Shown here: positions 17,340-24,419 of the stretch, piece after piece
How the letters are laid out: each line of letters opens with the position of its first letter
Position numbering within the stretch: position 1 is the first letter of the stretch
DNA from: Bacteroidales bacterium
Lineage (GTDB): Bacteria > Bacteroidota > Bacteroidia > Bacteroidales > UBA932
DNA length: 32,463 nt
Reading direction: 5' to 3'
Assembly: GCA_017454265.1 (NCBI GenBank)
Contig: JAFTDJ010000046.1
Location: 1 to 32,463, forward strand
Made by a program: the position numbers and the translations under genes
The notes under the pieces: model-generated
Told to the model about the DNA's origin: nothing
Databases searched by the model: none
The model's input: the letters and a program-made list of their open reading frames with translations, nothing else

Positions 17340-17749
17340 TTATTTTGATAGAAATGGCTTTTTATCGGGCAGTTGCAACAACTTTCGTTGGTCACATATG
17401 AGAGATAGGCCTTCAAAGTTAGAATTGCTGTCATTAATTGATTCTGATTGCTCTCTGGCTTCCTGAAGCGTAAAATTATTGACTTGGCCATTTCGAAGAA
17501 TCATTTGCGTTATATACCCTACACACGAGCATACAAGAAAACAATGCTCATTACTAACATTAAGTAAATAATTCCATCAATGTCAGTAATTGTAGAATTT
17601 AGCGGCACCCCATCTTCCTTGATTACAGCGCCTACAATTGGATTATTAGAGGCGTCTTTAACATTTCCAGTTGTTCGGTGGGAATAATAATGAGCTGAAC
17701 TGGTAATACACAAAAACAATAGAATAAAAAAGCAAATTGGTTTTTTCAT
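17340..17749 (-). pseudogene. Frameshifted gene for a secreted carboxypeptidase-regulatory-like domain protein
   Basis: From the ATG at 17749 the frame encodes a signal peptide (MKKPICFFILLFLCITSSAH). It then has TGNVKDASNNPIVGAVI and STITDIDG, the first half of a carboxypeptidase-regulatory-like (CarboxypepD_reg) domain as found at the N-terminus of TonB-dependent receptors. The reading then degenerates and stops at 17519. Restoring one base at about 17570-17573 (GGAATT, probably once GGAAATT) continues the domain as DIDGNYLLNVSNEHC, then FLVCSCVGYITQMIL, and VNNFTLQEARE, ending at 17340. The whole would be about 135 residues, with no plug or barrel. Codons are AT-rich, unlike the neighbours. 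A sequencing error is possible. A separate pseudogene fragment precedes it. Confidence 0.72.
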
Positions 17750-17768
17750 AATACTATAAATTAACTGG

Positions 17769-17834
17769 TTATTTCTTCTTTCTAAATTCATAGGAGACAG
17801 ATAACAAGAAGTACCTGCCGTAGTTAGGCGTCCA
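17769..17834 (-). pseudogene. C-terminal stub of an outer-membrane beta-barrel protein
   Basis: This minus-strand frame ends WTPNYGRYFLLSVSYEFRKKK and then a stop at 17769-17771. That is the form of the last strand of a Bacteroidota outer-membrane barrel or TonB-dependent receptor (NYGRY, then SVSYEF). The frame stays open a little further, to about 17865, but there it runs into GC-rich hairpin sequence, so the rest of the gene is missing. It lies 20 bases upstream of the frameshifted gene and suggests both are leftovers of a larger lost region. Identification rests on only 21 residues. Confidence 0.5.
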
Positions 17835-17935
17835 TTTTTCACGGAAATGGTGAACGTAATTCCGGGGGTGTCTGAGGGGATCGCCCCTCAGTGCCCCTGG
17901 GGGCAGCGCGCCAGCGCGGGGGTTGGAAGTGCAAA
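17832..17935. repeat. Cluster of short GC-rich inverted repeats
   Basis: Several stems follow one another: 17832-17837 with 17845-17850 (CCATTT/AAATGG), 17872-17879 with 17884-17891 (CTGAGGGG/CCCCTCAG), 17892-17897 with 17900-17905 (TGCCCC/GGGGCA), and 17907-17911 with 17914-17918 (CGCGC/GCGCG). A further GTGC/GCAC stem at 17929-17939 leads into the large inverted repeat. The stretch is far richer in GC than the flanking AT-rich remnant. It may be a dispersed repetitive element; copies elsewhere in the genome cannot be checked here. Confidence 0.5.
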
Positions 17936-17985
17936 GCACCCCAAAATTTAAGCCTCCTGGCTAGGAGGCTTAAATTTTGGGGTGC
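17936..17985 (-). terminator. 23-bp perfect inverted repeat joined to the tRNA-His 3' end, probable terminator
   Basis: The arms at 17936-17958 and 17963-17985 are perfectly complementary over 23 bases around a 4-base loop (GGCT). On the minus strand the stem contains the GC-rich core CCTCC/GGAGG and an AAATTTT run near its far end, so a bidirectional terminator is plausible. The right arm includes the last acceptor-stem bases, the discriminator and the encoded CCA of tRNA-His, so the left arm mirrors the tRNA 3' end exactly. Confidence 0.6.
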
Positions 17986-18054
17986 GATGTGGGGCTCGAA
18001 CCCACGACACCCAGAACCACAATCTGGTGCTCTACCAACTGAACTAATCGCACC
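17981..18054 (-). tRNA. tRNA-His (GTG anticodon)
   Basis: The minus strand gives a full cloverleaf. The acceptor GTGCGAT pairs with ATCGCAC, the D arm reads GTTCAGTTGGTAGAGC, and the anticodon stem CCAGA/TCTGG encloses TTGTGGT with anticodon GTG. The T arm has GTGGG, TTCGAGC and CCCAC. A G precedes the acceptor (18054), the hallmark G-1 of tRNA-His, opposite the discriminator C73 at 17981. CCA appears to be encoded at 17980-17978. It has its own strong promoter at 18068-18098. Confidence 0.96.
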
Positions 18055-18067
18055 GTGTTAGAGAATG

Positions 18068-18098
18068 CAAAGATACAAATAAAAATGATTATTCCAAA
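18068..18098 (-). promoter_or_regulatory. Consensus promoter for tRNA-His
   Basis: The minus strand has TTTG at 18098-18095, a 19-base spacer, and TATCTTTG at 18075-18068, an exact fit to the Bacteroidetes TTTG-N19-TAnnTTTG pattern. Transcription would start a few bases before the tRNA. The -33 element lies within the last codons of the upstream deformylase gene. Confidence 0.75.
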
Positions 18099-18679
18099 TT
18101 CAATTTATCCGTGTACAGAATTCCGTCCAGATGATCGCACTCGTGCTGAAATATCACGGCGGTGAATCCCTGCACGGTTTCAATCGTATCCTGCAAAGTT
18201 TCCAAAGAGGTGTAACTAATGTCTATATCCCGCCAGCGAAGCACTTCGCCACGCTTGCCGGGAACACTCAGGCAGCCCTCCGGTCCGGGTTCACGCTCTC
18301 CGCGAAAGGCCACGATCCGGATATTGGGATACACCTCGAAGGGTTCCCCTTCCTTATCGAAACGCTGCACCGCCACCACCCTGCGAAGCACCCCCACCTG
18401 CGGGCCGGCTATGCCGACTCCGTCCTGTGAGGGGTCCGTTACAGTAGAGATCATTCGCCTGCACAGCGCAGTATATTCATTCGCCTGCAAGGCCTCGGCA
18501 GACAAGTCCGCACACGCTGCCCGCAGCACAAGCGAATCTGCAGGTTCATCTACAGTGAGCACCCGCATAAGACCTTCCCCGCCAAGAATAAGACGGCTTT
18601 CTTCTGAAGTCCAGACAGCTTTTTCCGTACATGAAGCCATAATCAGCAAGCCGATAACAATACAAGCAAACCTTTTCAT
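18089..18679 (-). CDS. Lipoprotein-type peptide deformylase homologue
   Basis: This is a 196-residue second deformylase, and it carries an export signal. It starts MKRFACIVIGLLIMASC, a lipoprotein signal with predicted lipidated Cys17. The mature part keeps every catalytic motif: GVGIAGPQVG (87-96), EGCLS with Cys136, and QHECDHLDG with His169, Glu170 and His173. It should therefore be an active metallo-deformylase, but placed outside the cytoplasm, where the usual substrate (nascent chains) is absent. Formylated peptides or another amide are possible substrates; this is inference. The start overlaps the stop of the C-S lyase gene by 4 bases, making it the last gene of the five-gene minus-strand operon. 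The housekeeping enzyme is at 3775-4329. Confidence 0.87.
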   Translation of the reverse strand: MKRFACIVIGLLIMASCTEKAVWTSEESRLILGGEGLMRVLTVDEPADSLVLRAACADLSAEALQANEYTALCRRMISTVTDPSQDGVGIAGPQVGVLRRVVAVQRFDKEGEPFEVYPNIRIVAFRGEREPGPEGCLSVPGKRGEVLRWRDIDISYTSLETLQDTIETVQGFTAVIFQHECDHLDGILYTDKLNLE

Positions 18680-19845
18680 TTCATTAACCTTTCAAGACCG
18701 CGGGCAATACGCCCAAGGCCATCTTCCAGCAACGCCGGAGGACAGGCCATATTGATTCGCAGGAACCCTTCCTGGCCATACATGACTCCGTTGCTCACCT
18801 TCACCTTCTCCACTTCTATTAGACTTTTCTCAACTTCCGGGGCAGGAATGTTCAGCGCTTTGATATTCACCCACGCCAGGTATGTACCCTCCAGCCTGTA
18901 CACGGGGAATTGAGGCAGACGGGAATGGAAAAAATCTGTCAGGTATGCATAGTTGGCCGCTATCTGCACGTTCAGTTCCGTCAGCCATTCCAGGCCTTCA
19001 AGGGTATAGGCTGCCTGAAGGGCAACCACACCGAACGGGCCAACATCACATATCTCGTTTACATTCACCGCTTTGTCCACACGCGCACGGATTTCGGGAT
19101 CCGCACATATAATGTTGGAAATCTGCAGGCCTGCAATATTGAAAGCCTTGCTGGGGGAGTTAAGGGTAACACAAGCTTTCTCAAACTCAGGGGAAACTGA
19201 AGCAAACGGGACAAACTTCACTCCGGGCATGGTAAATTCGCAGTGAATTTCGTCCGATACGGGTACGACGCCGTTGTCTATACAGATCCGGCCCACACGC
19301 TCCAGTTCTTCCCTGCTCCAGACCCGTCCGGCAGGATTGTGAGGAGAACAGATAAGCATAAGTTTGGCGGCAGGGTCCCCGGCAGCACGCTCCAGAGCAT
19401 CAAAATCTATCTCATAACGCGGCATTCCGCCTTCGTCGACTGTTATCAAAGGTACGTCCAGAGCAGTACAACCGTAGTTCCTTATAGAAGAGAAAAAGCA
19501 ATTGTAAACCGGACTCATAATGATAACCTTGTCGCCCGGCATTGTAAAAGCGCTCACGCATGCAGACAAGGCGGGCACGATACCCGGGCAATAAATAATC
19601 CAGGACGGATCCGGTCTCCATCCGTGACGGGAAGCGAACCAGTTGCAGACAGACTCATAATAGCTGGCAGGCACGGACGTATATCCGAACACTCCGTGCC
19701 CGGCACGCTTGCGCACGGCTTCCTGCACGCAGGGAGCGGTTTCAAAATCCATGTCTGCCACCCACATCGGCAAAACGCCTTCCGGCACCGCATCCCATTT
19801 GACGCAGTTGGTACCGCGCCTTTCTACAATCTTGTCGAAATTCAT
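18676..19845 (-). CDS. PLP-dependent C-S lyase / aminotransferase, MalY/PatB family
   Basis: This 389-residue cytoplasmic fold-type I PLP enzyme belongs to a family whose members cleave cystathionine or cysteine conjugates to a thiol, pyruvate and ammonia (cystathionine beta-lyase activity). It starts MNFDKIVERRGTNCVKWD, and LPMWVADMDFETAP is the family hallmark. It has SPHNPAGRVWSREEL (about 167-181), SDEIHCEF (197-204) and the PLP lysine K233 in SPSKAFNIAGLQ. A C-terminal FLRINMACP carries the substrate-carboxylate Arg. Length is standard. Its start shares one base with the DUF3737 stop (TAATG), and its stop overlaps the deformylase start. Exact substrate is not shown. DUF3737 and MalY genes being joined suggests a small-molecule or sulfur step, but this is conjecture. 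Confidence 0.92.
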   Translation of the reverse strand: MNFDKIVERRGTNCVKWDAVPEGVLPMWVADMDFETAPCVQEAVRKRAGHGVFGYTSVPASYYESVCNWFASRHGWRPDPSWIIYCPGIVPALSACVSAFTMPGDKVIIMSPVYNCFFSSIRNYGCTALDVPLITVDEGGMPRYEIDFDALERAAGDPAAKLMLICSPHNPAGRVWSREELERVGRICIDNGVVPVSDEIHCEFTMPGVKFVPFASVSPEFEKACVTLNSPSKAFNIAGLQISNIICADPEIRARVDKAVNVNEICDVGPFGVVALQAAYTLEGLEWLTELNVQIAANYAYLTDFFHSRLPQFPVYRLEGTYLAWVNIKALNIPAPEVEKSLIEVEKVKVSNGVMYGQEGFLRINMACPPALLEDGLGRIARGLERLMK

Positions 19846-20687
19846 TATCTTACTTCAATTATGCAGTCGCCCGGAGCCTTTATATTGCCGTCCAGGATGA
19901 TTTCGCCGTATGAGCCGGCCACGATGCGGCCGCTCCTGGGATTCTTGACGGAAGTAACGGAGCCGCGTATGTCCGCATTCACGGCAGAATACTCGAAAGC
20001 CAGATCGGCATCGGGAGCAAAGGTACAGTTCTCGAGCACCAGACCATCGGCATAGCAGAGCGGCTGGGTACCTCCTATACGGCAGTTTACCAAACGGAGG
20101 TTTTTGGAATACCAGCCCAGATACTCGCCGTCTATCTCGGAATCATACACCGTCACGTTCTCGGTTTCCCAGAATGCGTCTTTGGTGTGCAGCACGGAAT
20201 TCCGGATTTCAACGTTCCTGCAATACTGGAAGGAATAATTCCCCTGCAACTCAAGGCCTTTTACCCGGATATCGGAAGAGTGCATGAAAAGGTAGTCCCC
20301 CTTCTGTATCTCCACATCTTCCAATTCCACATTGCGGCATCCCCACAACGTTTCAGCGGCATTGGGAATGCGCACGCGGCGCAGCTTGAGGTCCTGCATT
20401 TCGCGGAACATTTTAGGAGCTTCCACCAGAGTGTCTTCCATAAGCAGATTCCTGCTGTACCAAAGCGCCGCCCTGGCCCCCTCGGTAAAGAGGCAGTCGC
20501 GCATCGTAAAGCCGTCGCAGCACCAGAAAGGATACTTACCCTCAAAACGGCAGCCGACCGCCTCTATGGCAGCCGTCTCCTTGAGCGCTGATTCGCCCGC
20601 ATGTATCGTTACGTTCTCAAGGCGCAGGTTTCTCTCACAATATAAGGGACGCTCTCCTCCGAATTCTTTATTGCTTATCAGTTTCAT
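19845..20687 (-). CDS. DUF3737 family protein, right-handed beta-helix
   Basis: This 280-residue cytoplasmic protein has no signal peptide. It is made of short repeating beta strands such as NLRLENVTIH, CRNVELEDVEI, CRNVEIRNSVL and SKNLRLVNCRI. Conserved family landmarks are FGGERPLY, AGESALKETAAIE, KYPFWCCDGF, AAETLWGCRN, KDAFWETENVTVYDS and DGEYLGWYSKNLRL. This matches DUF3737, a family with no known activity; the pectate-lyase-like solenoid suggests binding of a polymer or scaffolding. The gene overlaps the end of the acyl-CoA ligase by 20 bases and shares one base with the MalY start, so it is strongly coupled to both. Confidence 0.88.
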   Translation of the reverse strand: MKLISNKEFGGERPLYCERNLRLENVTIHAGESALKETAAIEAVGCRFEGKYPFWCCDGFTMRDCLFTEGARAALWYSRNLLMEDTLVEAPKMFREMQDLKLRRVRIPNAAETLWGCRNVELEDVEIQKGDYLFMHSSDIRVKGLELQGNYSFQYCRNVEIRNSVLHTKDAFWETENVTVYDSEIDGEYLGWYSKNLRLVNCRIGGTQPLCYADGLVLENCTFAPDADLAFEYSAVNADIRGSVTSVKNPRSGRIVAGSYGEIILDGNIKAPGDCIIEVR

Positions 20688-22299
20688 GCGGTTTCTGCTT
20701 GTATAGGAATCGTTTGATCTTCATCGTCGCCGTCTTTGCGAAAGGTTGTTTCTCAACCTGGACCTCCTTGATGTGGCTGCTGCGGTTTACGTGAGAATTC
20801 ACAAAATTAAGAATCTCCTGCTTTCGCCTGTCGAGTTCCTCTACAAAGCGATCCTGATTCTCGTAATTCCAGTCCAGCACATTGTCTTCAAAATGGACCA
20901 GGGCAATCAAGTGTCCGCCCCTTTCTACGACGAGAGACTCATTGATGCCGTTGATATTGTTGATTACGTTCTCGATTTCTTCAGGATAAATATTCTCTCC
21001 GGAAGGACCAAGAATAACGGTTCCCATCCGTCCTTTGATGTAGTAACGCCGTTTCTTGTCCACGCTGGCAAGGTCGCCGGTCCGGAACCAGCCGTCTGCA
21101 GACAGCACCTGCTGGGTACGGTCGAAATCCTTGTAATATCCCATCATCACATTATCTCCTTTCACTACAAGTTCGCCTTCCCCTTCGGAGTTGGGATTGT
21201 CTATGCGTATCTCCACCCCTGCAGCAGCGATACCGGTGCCGCCGAGGTGCGTCTGGCGAGGATTTGCGTTACAGATCAGAGGCGCCGTTTCCGTGAGCCC
21301 GTAACCTACTGCGTACGGGAACTTTGCCTTGCGCAGGAACAGTTCCACCTCCGGATCGAGTTTAGCGCCTCCGATTCCGAAGAACTGGACGCGTCCGCCG
21401 AAGGTCTTCTTGAGTTTCATTCCAACCAGCCAGTACAGCAGTGACGGGCTGAACTTCTTGAGGCGGCTCAGGAATTTACTCTTCTGTATGGTCGGCACCA
21501 CGCTGGTCTTGTACACCTTCTCTATCACCAGAGGGACGGAGAGCATAAACGACGGGCGTATGCTCTTGAGGGCGGGCATCAAGGCAGATGCGGTTGGCGG
21601 ACGGTTGAGATAGTGGATCTGCGCGCCCACCGAGAACGGATAAAGCATGCCGACGCTCATCTCGTAGGTGTGGGCCAAAGGCAAAATAGACAGAAAAACG
21701 TCCCTGCGGTTTGCGGGAGCAGCAATCCAGGATGCATAGATATTGGCACAGAAGTTCTTGTGCGAAAGCATCACGCCTTTGGCGGCTCCTGTGGTACCTG
21801 AAGTATATATGATGCAGGCAAGGTCGTCCGAAAGGGGCGCAGACGGCCGTCCGTCGCAGGTGTAGGCGCTGTCTTCGGCGCTGATGATGCTGAGGTCGTC
21901 GGTGGAGATGACTACATGCATACGGTCCAGCAGCTCCTTGGGAACTTTGGGATACAGCCGACGCGATACATACAGCGCCTTGGTATCCGAATGCGTGAGA
22001 ATATTCCTGATTTCGTTCTCGGAGAGCTCCGTGAGCATAGGAACTGCCACACGGCCGAACGCCGTAATGGCGAAGAAAGCCACTGGCCAGTTCGGCATAT
22101 TCTGGGAAAGGATTGCAACCTTGTCGCCGGTGCTGATTCCGAAATTGGAGAGCAGGCGGGCCTGACGGCGGCAAATTTCGCTGAAAGAAGCGAAGGTATA
22201 GGACTGATCCTCCCCTATATAATTGAATGCAGGGCGTTTGGCATATTTTCTCGTGGAATATGTAAAAACGTCTGCAAGTGATTCGAAAGAGTGTCTCAT
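20668..22299 (-). CDS. Long-chain fatty-acid--CoA ligase-like AMP-forming enzyme
   Basis: This 543-residue adenylate-forming enzyme activates a carboxylic acid, probably a fatty acid, with ATP and joins it to CoA. Motifs in order are YTSGTTGAAKGV (165-176, ATP loop), PLAHTYEMS, GYGLTETAP (332-340), DGWFRTGDL (402-410), IKGRMGTVILGPSGENIYPEEIE, and a C-terminal KTATMKIKRF with the catalytic Lys. The order and length fit FadD-type ligases. A ligase activating an acyl group for the neighbouring PlsC-like acyltransferase is a reasonable inference. Its start overlaps the stop of that gene (TGATG) and its end overlaps DUF3737 by 20 bases. The natural acyl chain is not shown. Confidence 0.92.
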   Translation of the reverse strand: MRHSFESLADVFTYSTRKYAKRPAFNYIGEDQSYTFASFSEICRRQARLLSNFGISTGDKVAILSQNMPNWPVAFFAITAFGRVAVPMLTELSENEIRNILTHSDTKALYVSRRLYPKVPKELLDRMHVVISTDDLSIISAEDSAYTCDGRPSAPLSDDLACIIYTSGTTGAAKGVMLSHKNFCANIYASWIAAPANRRDVFLSILPLAHTYEMSVGMLYPFSVGAQIHYLNRPPTASALMPALKSIRPSFMLSVPLVIEKVYKTSVVPTIQKSKFLSRLKKFSPSLLYWLVGMKLKKTFGGRVQFFGIGGAKLDPEVELFLRKAKFPYAVGYGLTETAPLICNANPRQTHLGGTGIAAAGVEIRIDNPNSEGEGELVVKGDNVMMGYYKDFDRTQQVLSADGWFRTGDLASVDKKRRYYIKGRMGTVILGPSGENIYPEEIENVINNINGINESLVVERGGHLIALVHFEDNVLDWNYENQDRFVEELDRRKQEILNFVNSHVNRSSHIKEVQVEKQPFAKTATMKIKRFLYKQKPHETDKQ

Positions 22300-22856
22300 C
22301 AGTGTGTTATGTACTTTTCTGGATGTTTACCGGTAAGATGCATTTCTTCGTACAGAGCCTGGATGCGCTTCATGTCTGCGCGGGCATCATCGGTCAGTTC
22401 GACTTTCTCGCCCCGTCCTATGTGCTTGGTCTTCCAGTCAAAATAGCCTAGATACACGGGAATGTTCGCCTTGCGTGCAATCAGATGGAAACCTGTTTTC
22501 CAGTTTTTTACGGGTTTTCGGGTGCCTTCGGGGGCAATCGCAAGCTGGAAACGACCGGGACGCTCCATCTCGGCAATTACGCTGCGGAGCATATTGGTAG
22601 GGTTGCTCCTGTCTACAGGAATACCCCCCATAGCACGGACTATCCAACTGACCGGCGGGAAGAAAAACTCCTTTTTGACCATGCATTTTGCCTTCTCGCC
22701 CATGGAACGGTAATACAGGTAAGAGACAACGAAATCCCATACACTTGTATGCGGAGCGCCCAGAAGGATGCATTTGTCTTCGGGGACTGCAGGATAATCA
22801 ACAGTCCAGCCCAATGATTTAAGCGCCTTTGCGCAACATTTTTCCCAAAAACCCAT
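22299..22856 (-). CDS. PlsC-like 1-acylglycerol-3-phosphate acyltransferase family protein
   Basis: This short 185-residue acyltransferase has the catalytic HX4D motif as HTSVWD (36-41), FFFPPVSWIVRAMGGIPVDR in the middle, and APEGTRK (107-113), which binds the phosphate of the acceptor. These are the main motifs of the PlsC superfamily, which transfers acyl chains from CoA or ACP to glycerophosphates or other hydroxyl acceptors at the membrane. It is smaller than most PlsC enzymes and has no clear transmembrane helix. It is the first gene of the five-gene operon, with a -7 box 33 bases upstream (22889-22896), and its stop overlaps the ligase start. Its acceptor may not be glycerophosphate. 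Confidence 0.88.
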   Translation of the reverse strand: MGFWEKCCAKALKSLGWTVDYPAVPEDKCILLGAPHTSVWDFVVSYLYYRSMGEKAKCMVKKEFFFPPVSWIVRAMGGIPVDRSNPTNMLRSVIAEMERPGRFQLAIAPEGTRKPVKNWKTGFHLIARKANIPVYLGYFDWKTKHIGRGEKVELTDDARADMKRIQALYEEMHLTGKHPEKYITH

Positions 22857-22888
22857 ACAAATAATTTATTATTGCGAAAAACAGAGCG

Positions 22889-22896
22889 CAAAGATA
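22889..22896 (-). promoter_or_regulatory. Candidate -7 promoter box for the PlsC-like/ligase operon
   Basis: The minus strand reads TATCTTTG, a full TAnnTTTG match, followed about 33 bases later by the ATG at 22856. The -33 position (TTTT) is only a partial match. It lies in the 56-base gap after the alcohol-acetyltransferase-like gene, so the five downstream genes can be transcribed on their own. Confidence 0.5.
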
Positions 22897-22912
22897 ATCA
22901 AAAAAGTTCAAC

Positions 22913-24265
22913 TTAAAAAGTCAGCAGGAACTTGGGAATAAGGGACCCTCCGCGATATACCGGACGCATGCGCTTGTCATAGCCCCGTGCCGGGGTAAGG
23001 GGAACGGAAGGGACCAGTACAGTAGCCCAAATCCCCAACGAGCGGAGATTGCGCACGAATATTCTTTCAAAATCATCCTCGGCTATTTTGCGGGAGAAGT
23101 CCAGGTTAAGCTTTCCGCCATAGCTCACGCAGGCGCACGACCCTGAACGCTTGCGTGTGCGGCCGAGGATGAAGTGAATATCTTTAACGTGCTCCCGAAC
23201 ACCCTCCGGAAGTTCAATGTTCCCGAGATTGGAGAATGTGTATGTAGCATACTTGTCGCCCTTCATATGGTTGATGATGTTTATTACGGGCCTTTTGATA
23301 AATAGGGGGATGCAGCGTATTGCAAGGTTGTCCTCCAGGGATACGTTGGCCGCTATCCTGCGTGTAAGACGCGCAGGCTGCATAAAAAGCCGCTTCTGGT
23401 ACTTCACCTCCGACAGCACGTCTTCGAGGCTGTAATCGCCGTTGCTCAAATCGAGTCCCAGATACACGTATGAAGAGAAGTTCCGCAAAGTCGAACTTCC
23501 GAAAATAGGTCGCAGGTTCACCGGAAGTTCCATACGTATGCTGGATTTCTTCCGTCTGGAGGCATCTTTGGAACGGAGTTCCTGCATCGAATATAGCATT
23601 ACGGCGCTCATCAACTCGGTGAGAGTGCAGTCAAGTTCCCTGGCCTTGGCTCTTACCTGATCCAGCTCTATGCTGACGCCCATAGAGTTAAGGACGCCGG
23701 CCTTCTCGTCACGGCCTTTGATGTGCCAGGCGGGGGTTTCCTGGTCGAGTGAGCCCTTGGTACCGGAGAAACTGTCGAAACCGTCTTCCATTTCCTGCTC
23801 CACCGGCTCCTCCTCTGGGTTGAACAGCCACTTTCCATACTGCACCTTGGCACCTGCGGACAATTTCAGGTACTCGGCCACTACACTCAGAAGGAAAGTC
23901 ATCGCTCCGGTTCCGTCGGTAAGTGCATGAAAGACGTCAAGGTCGATGCGCGCCCCCGTGCAGGAGAGCTTGAACATATAGCCCCCGTTAGCCTTGATAT
24001 CGAAAGGCTTGAGATCTGCGCTACTGCAAACGGCAGGATCATTCTCGAGGCGGTTGAGAAACCACCAGAAAATGCCTCGGCGCAGAGTATAGCGGAAGCT
24101 GGGGAACCTCTTTATAACTGACTTGACAGAAGCATCGAGAGTTGCTTCATCCACGTTACAGTCCAAAGTGACAGACATTCTGTAAACAGCCGCATATTTG
24201 CGGGTTTTACAAGAGGGGTATATGATGGCTGAGTTCTCCAGCCTGGTCCATTCGGGTAAAGTCAT
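22913..24265 (-). CDS. Condensation-fold acyltransferase, alcohol acetyltransferase-like
   Basis: The protein has 450 residues from the ATG at 24265. An upstream frame to 24385 begins in the regulatory region and is not supported. It opens LENSAIIYPSCKTRKYAAVYR, the pattern of alcohol-acetyltransferase-type proteins of gut anaerobes. The catalytic HxxxDG motif is HALTDG (113-118). RMELPVNLRPIFGSSTLRNF and TYTFSNLGNIELPEGV match the second half of the CoA-dependent acyltransferase (condensation) fold. Such enzymes acylate hydroxyl or amine groups with acyl-CoA. Combined with the downstream PlsC-like enzyme and acyl-CoA ligase it suggests synthesis of an acylated small molecule or lipid. It is divergent from the LytTR regulator, with a -7 box at 24293-24300. 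Confidence 0.8.
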   Translation of the reverse strand: MTLPEWTRLENSAIIYPSCKTRKYAAVYRMSVTLDCNVDEATLDASVKSVIKRFPSFRYTLRRGIFWWFLNRLENDPAVCSSADLKPFDIKANGGYMFKLSCTGARIDLDVFHALTDGTGAMTFLLSVVAEYLKLSAGAKVQYGKWLFNPEEEPVEQEMEDGFDSFSGTKGSLDQETPAWHIKGRDEKAGVLNSMGVSIELDQVRAKARELDCTLTELMSAVMLYSMQELRSKDASRRKKSSIRMELPVNLRPIFGSSTLRNFSSYVYLGLDLSNGDYSLEDVLSEVKYQKRLFMQPARLTRRIAANVSLEDNLAIRCIPLFIKRPVINIINHMKGDKYATYTFSNLGNIELPEGVREHVKDIHFILGRTRKRSGSCACVSYGGKLNLDFSRKIAEDDFERIFVRNLRSLGIWATVLVPSVPLTPARGYDKRMRPVYRGGSLIPKFLLTF

Positions 24266-24292
24266 AGCTTCGTTGTTTTCGTTTAGCGGGAG

Positions 24293-24300
24293 CAAAATTA
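24293..24300 (-). promoter_or_regulatory. Candidate -7 promoter box for the alcohol-acetyltransferase-like gene
   Basis: The minus strand reads TAATTTTG, a match to TAnnTTTG, giving a leader of about 20 bases before the ATG at 24265. No clear TTTG is present at the -33 position, which could mean dependence on an activator such as the divergent LytTR protein; that link is inferred. Confidence 0.4.
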
Positions 24301-24365
24301 GACAGCCATGCACACTCCTGGAAGCAATTGCCACAAATATGTTGTTTTTGTTATAAAAAGGCTCG

Positions 24366-24395
24366 ATTTGTGACAAAAACGCCAAAATTTGTGAC
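24366..24395 (+). promoter_or_regulatory. Pair of 9-base direct repeats with 12-base spacing, candidate LytTR binding site
   Basis: ATTTGTGAC occurs at 24366-24374 and again at 24387-24395, with exactly 12 bases between copies (21-base period, two helix turns). LytTR-family regulators bind paired 9-base direct repeats with 12-base spacers. A near-copy (ATTTGTCAC) lies at 24415-24423 and an inverted near-copy at 24330-24338. The second repeat overlaps the -33 element of the regulator's own promoter. Confidence 0.5.
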
Positions 24396-24419
24396 TAAAA
24401 AATAAAACATTTATATTTG
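24388..24419 (+). promoter_or_regulatory. Promoter of the LytTR regulator gene
   Basis: TTTG at 24388-24391 and TATATTTG at 24412-24419 are separated by 20 bases, almost the ideal Bacteroidetes spacing. Transcription would start about 20 bases before the ATG at 24447. The promoter elements overlap the direct repeats, which fits autoregulation. Confidence 0.65.
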
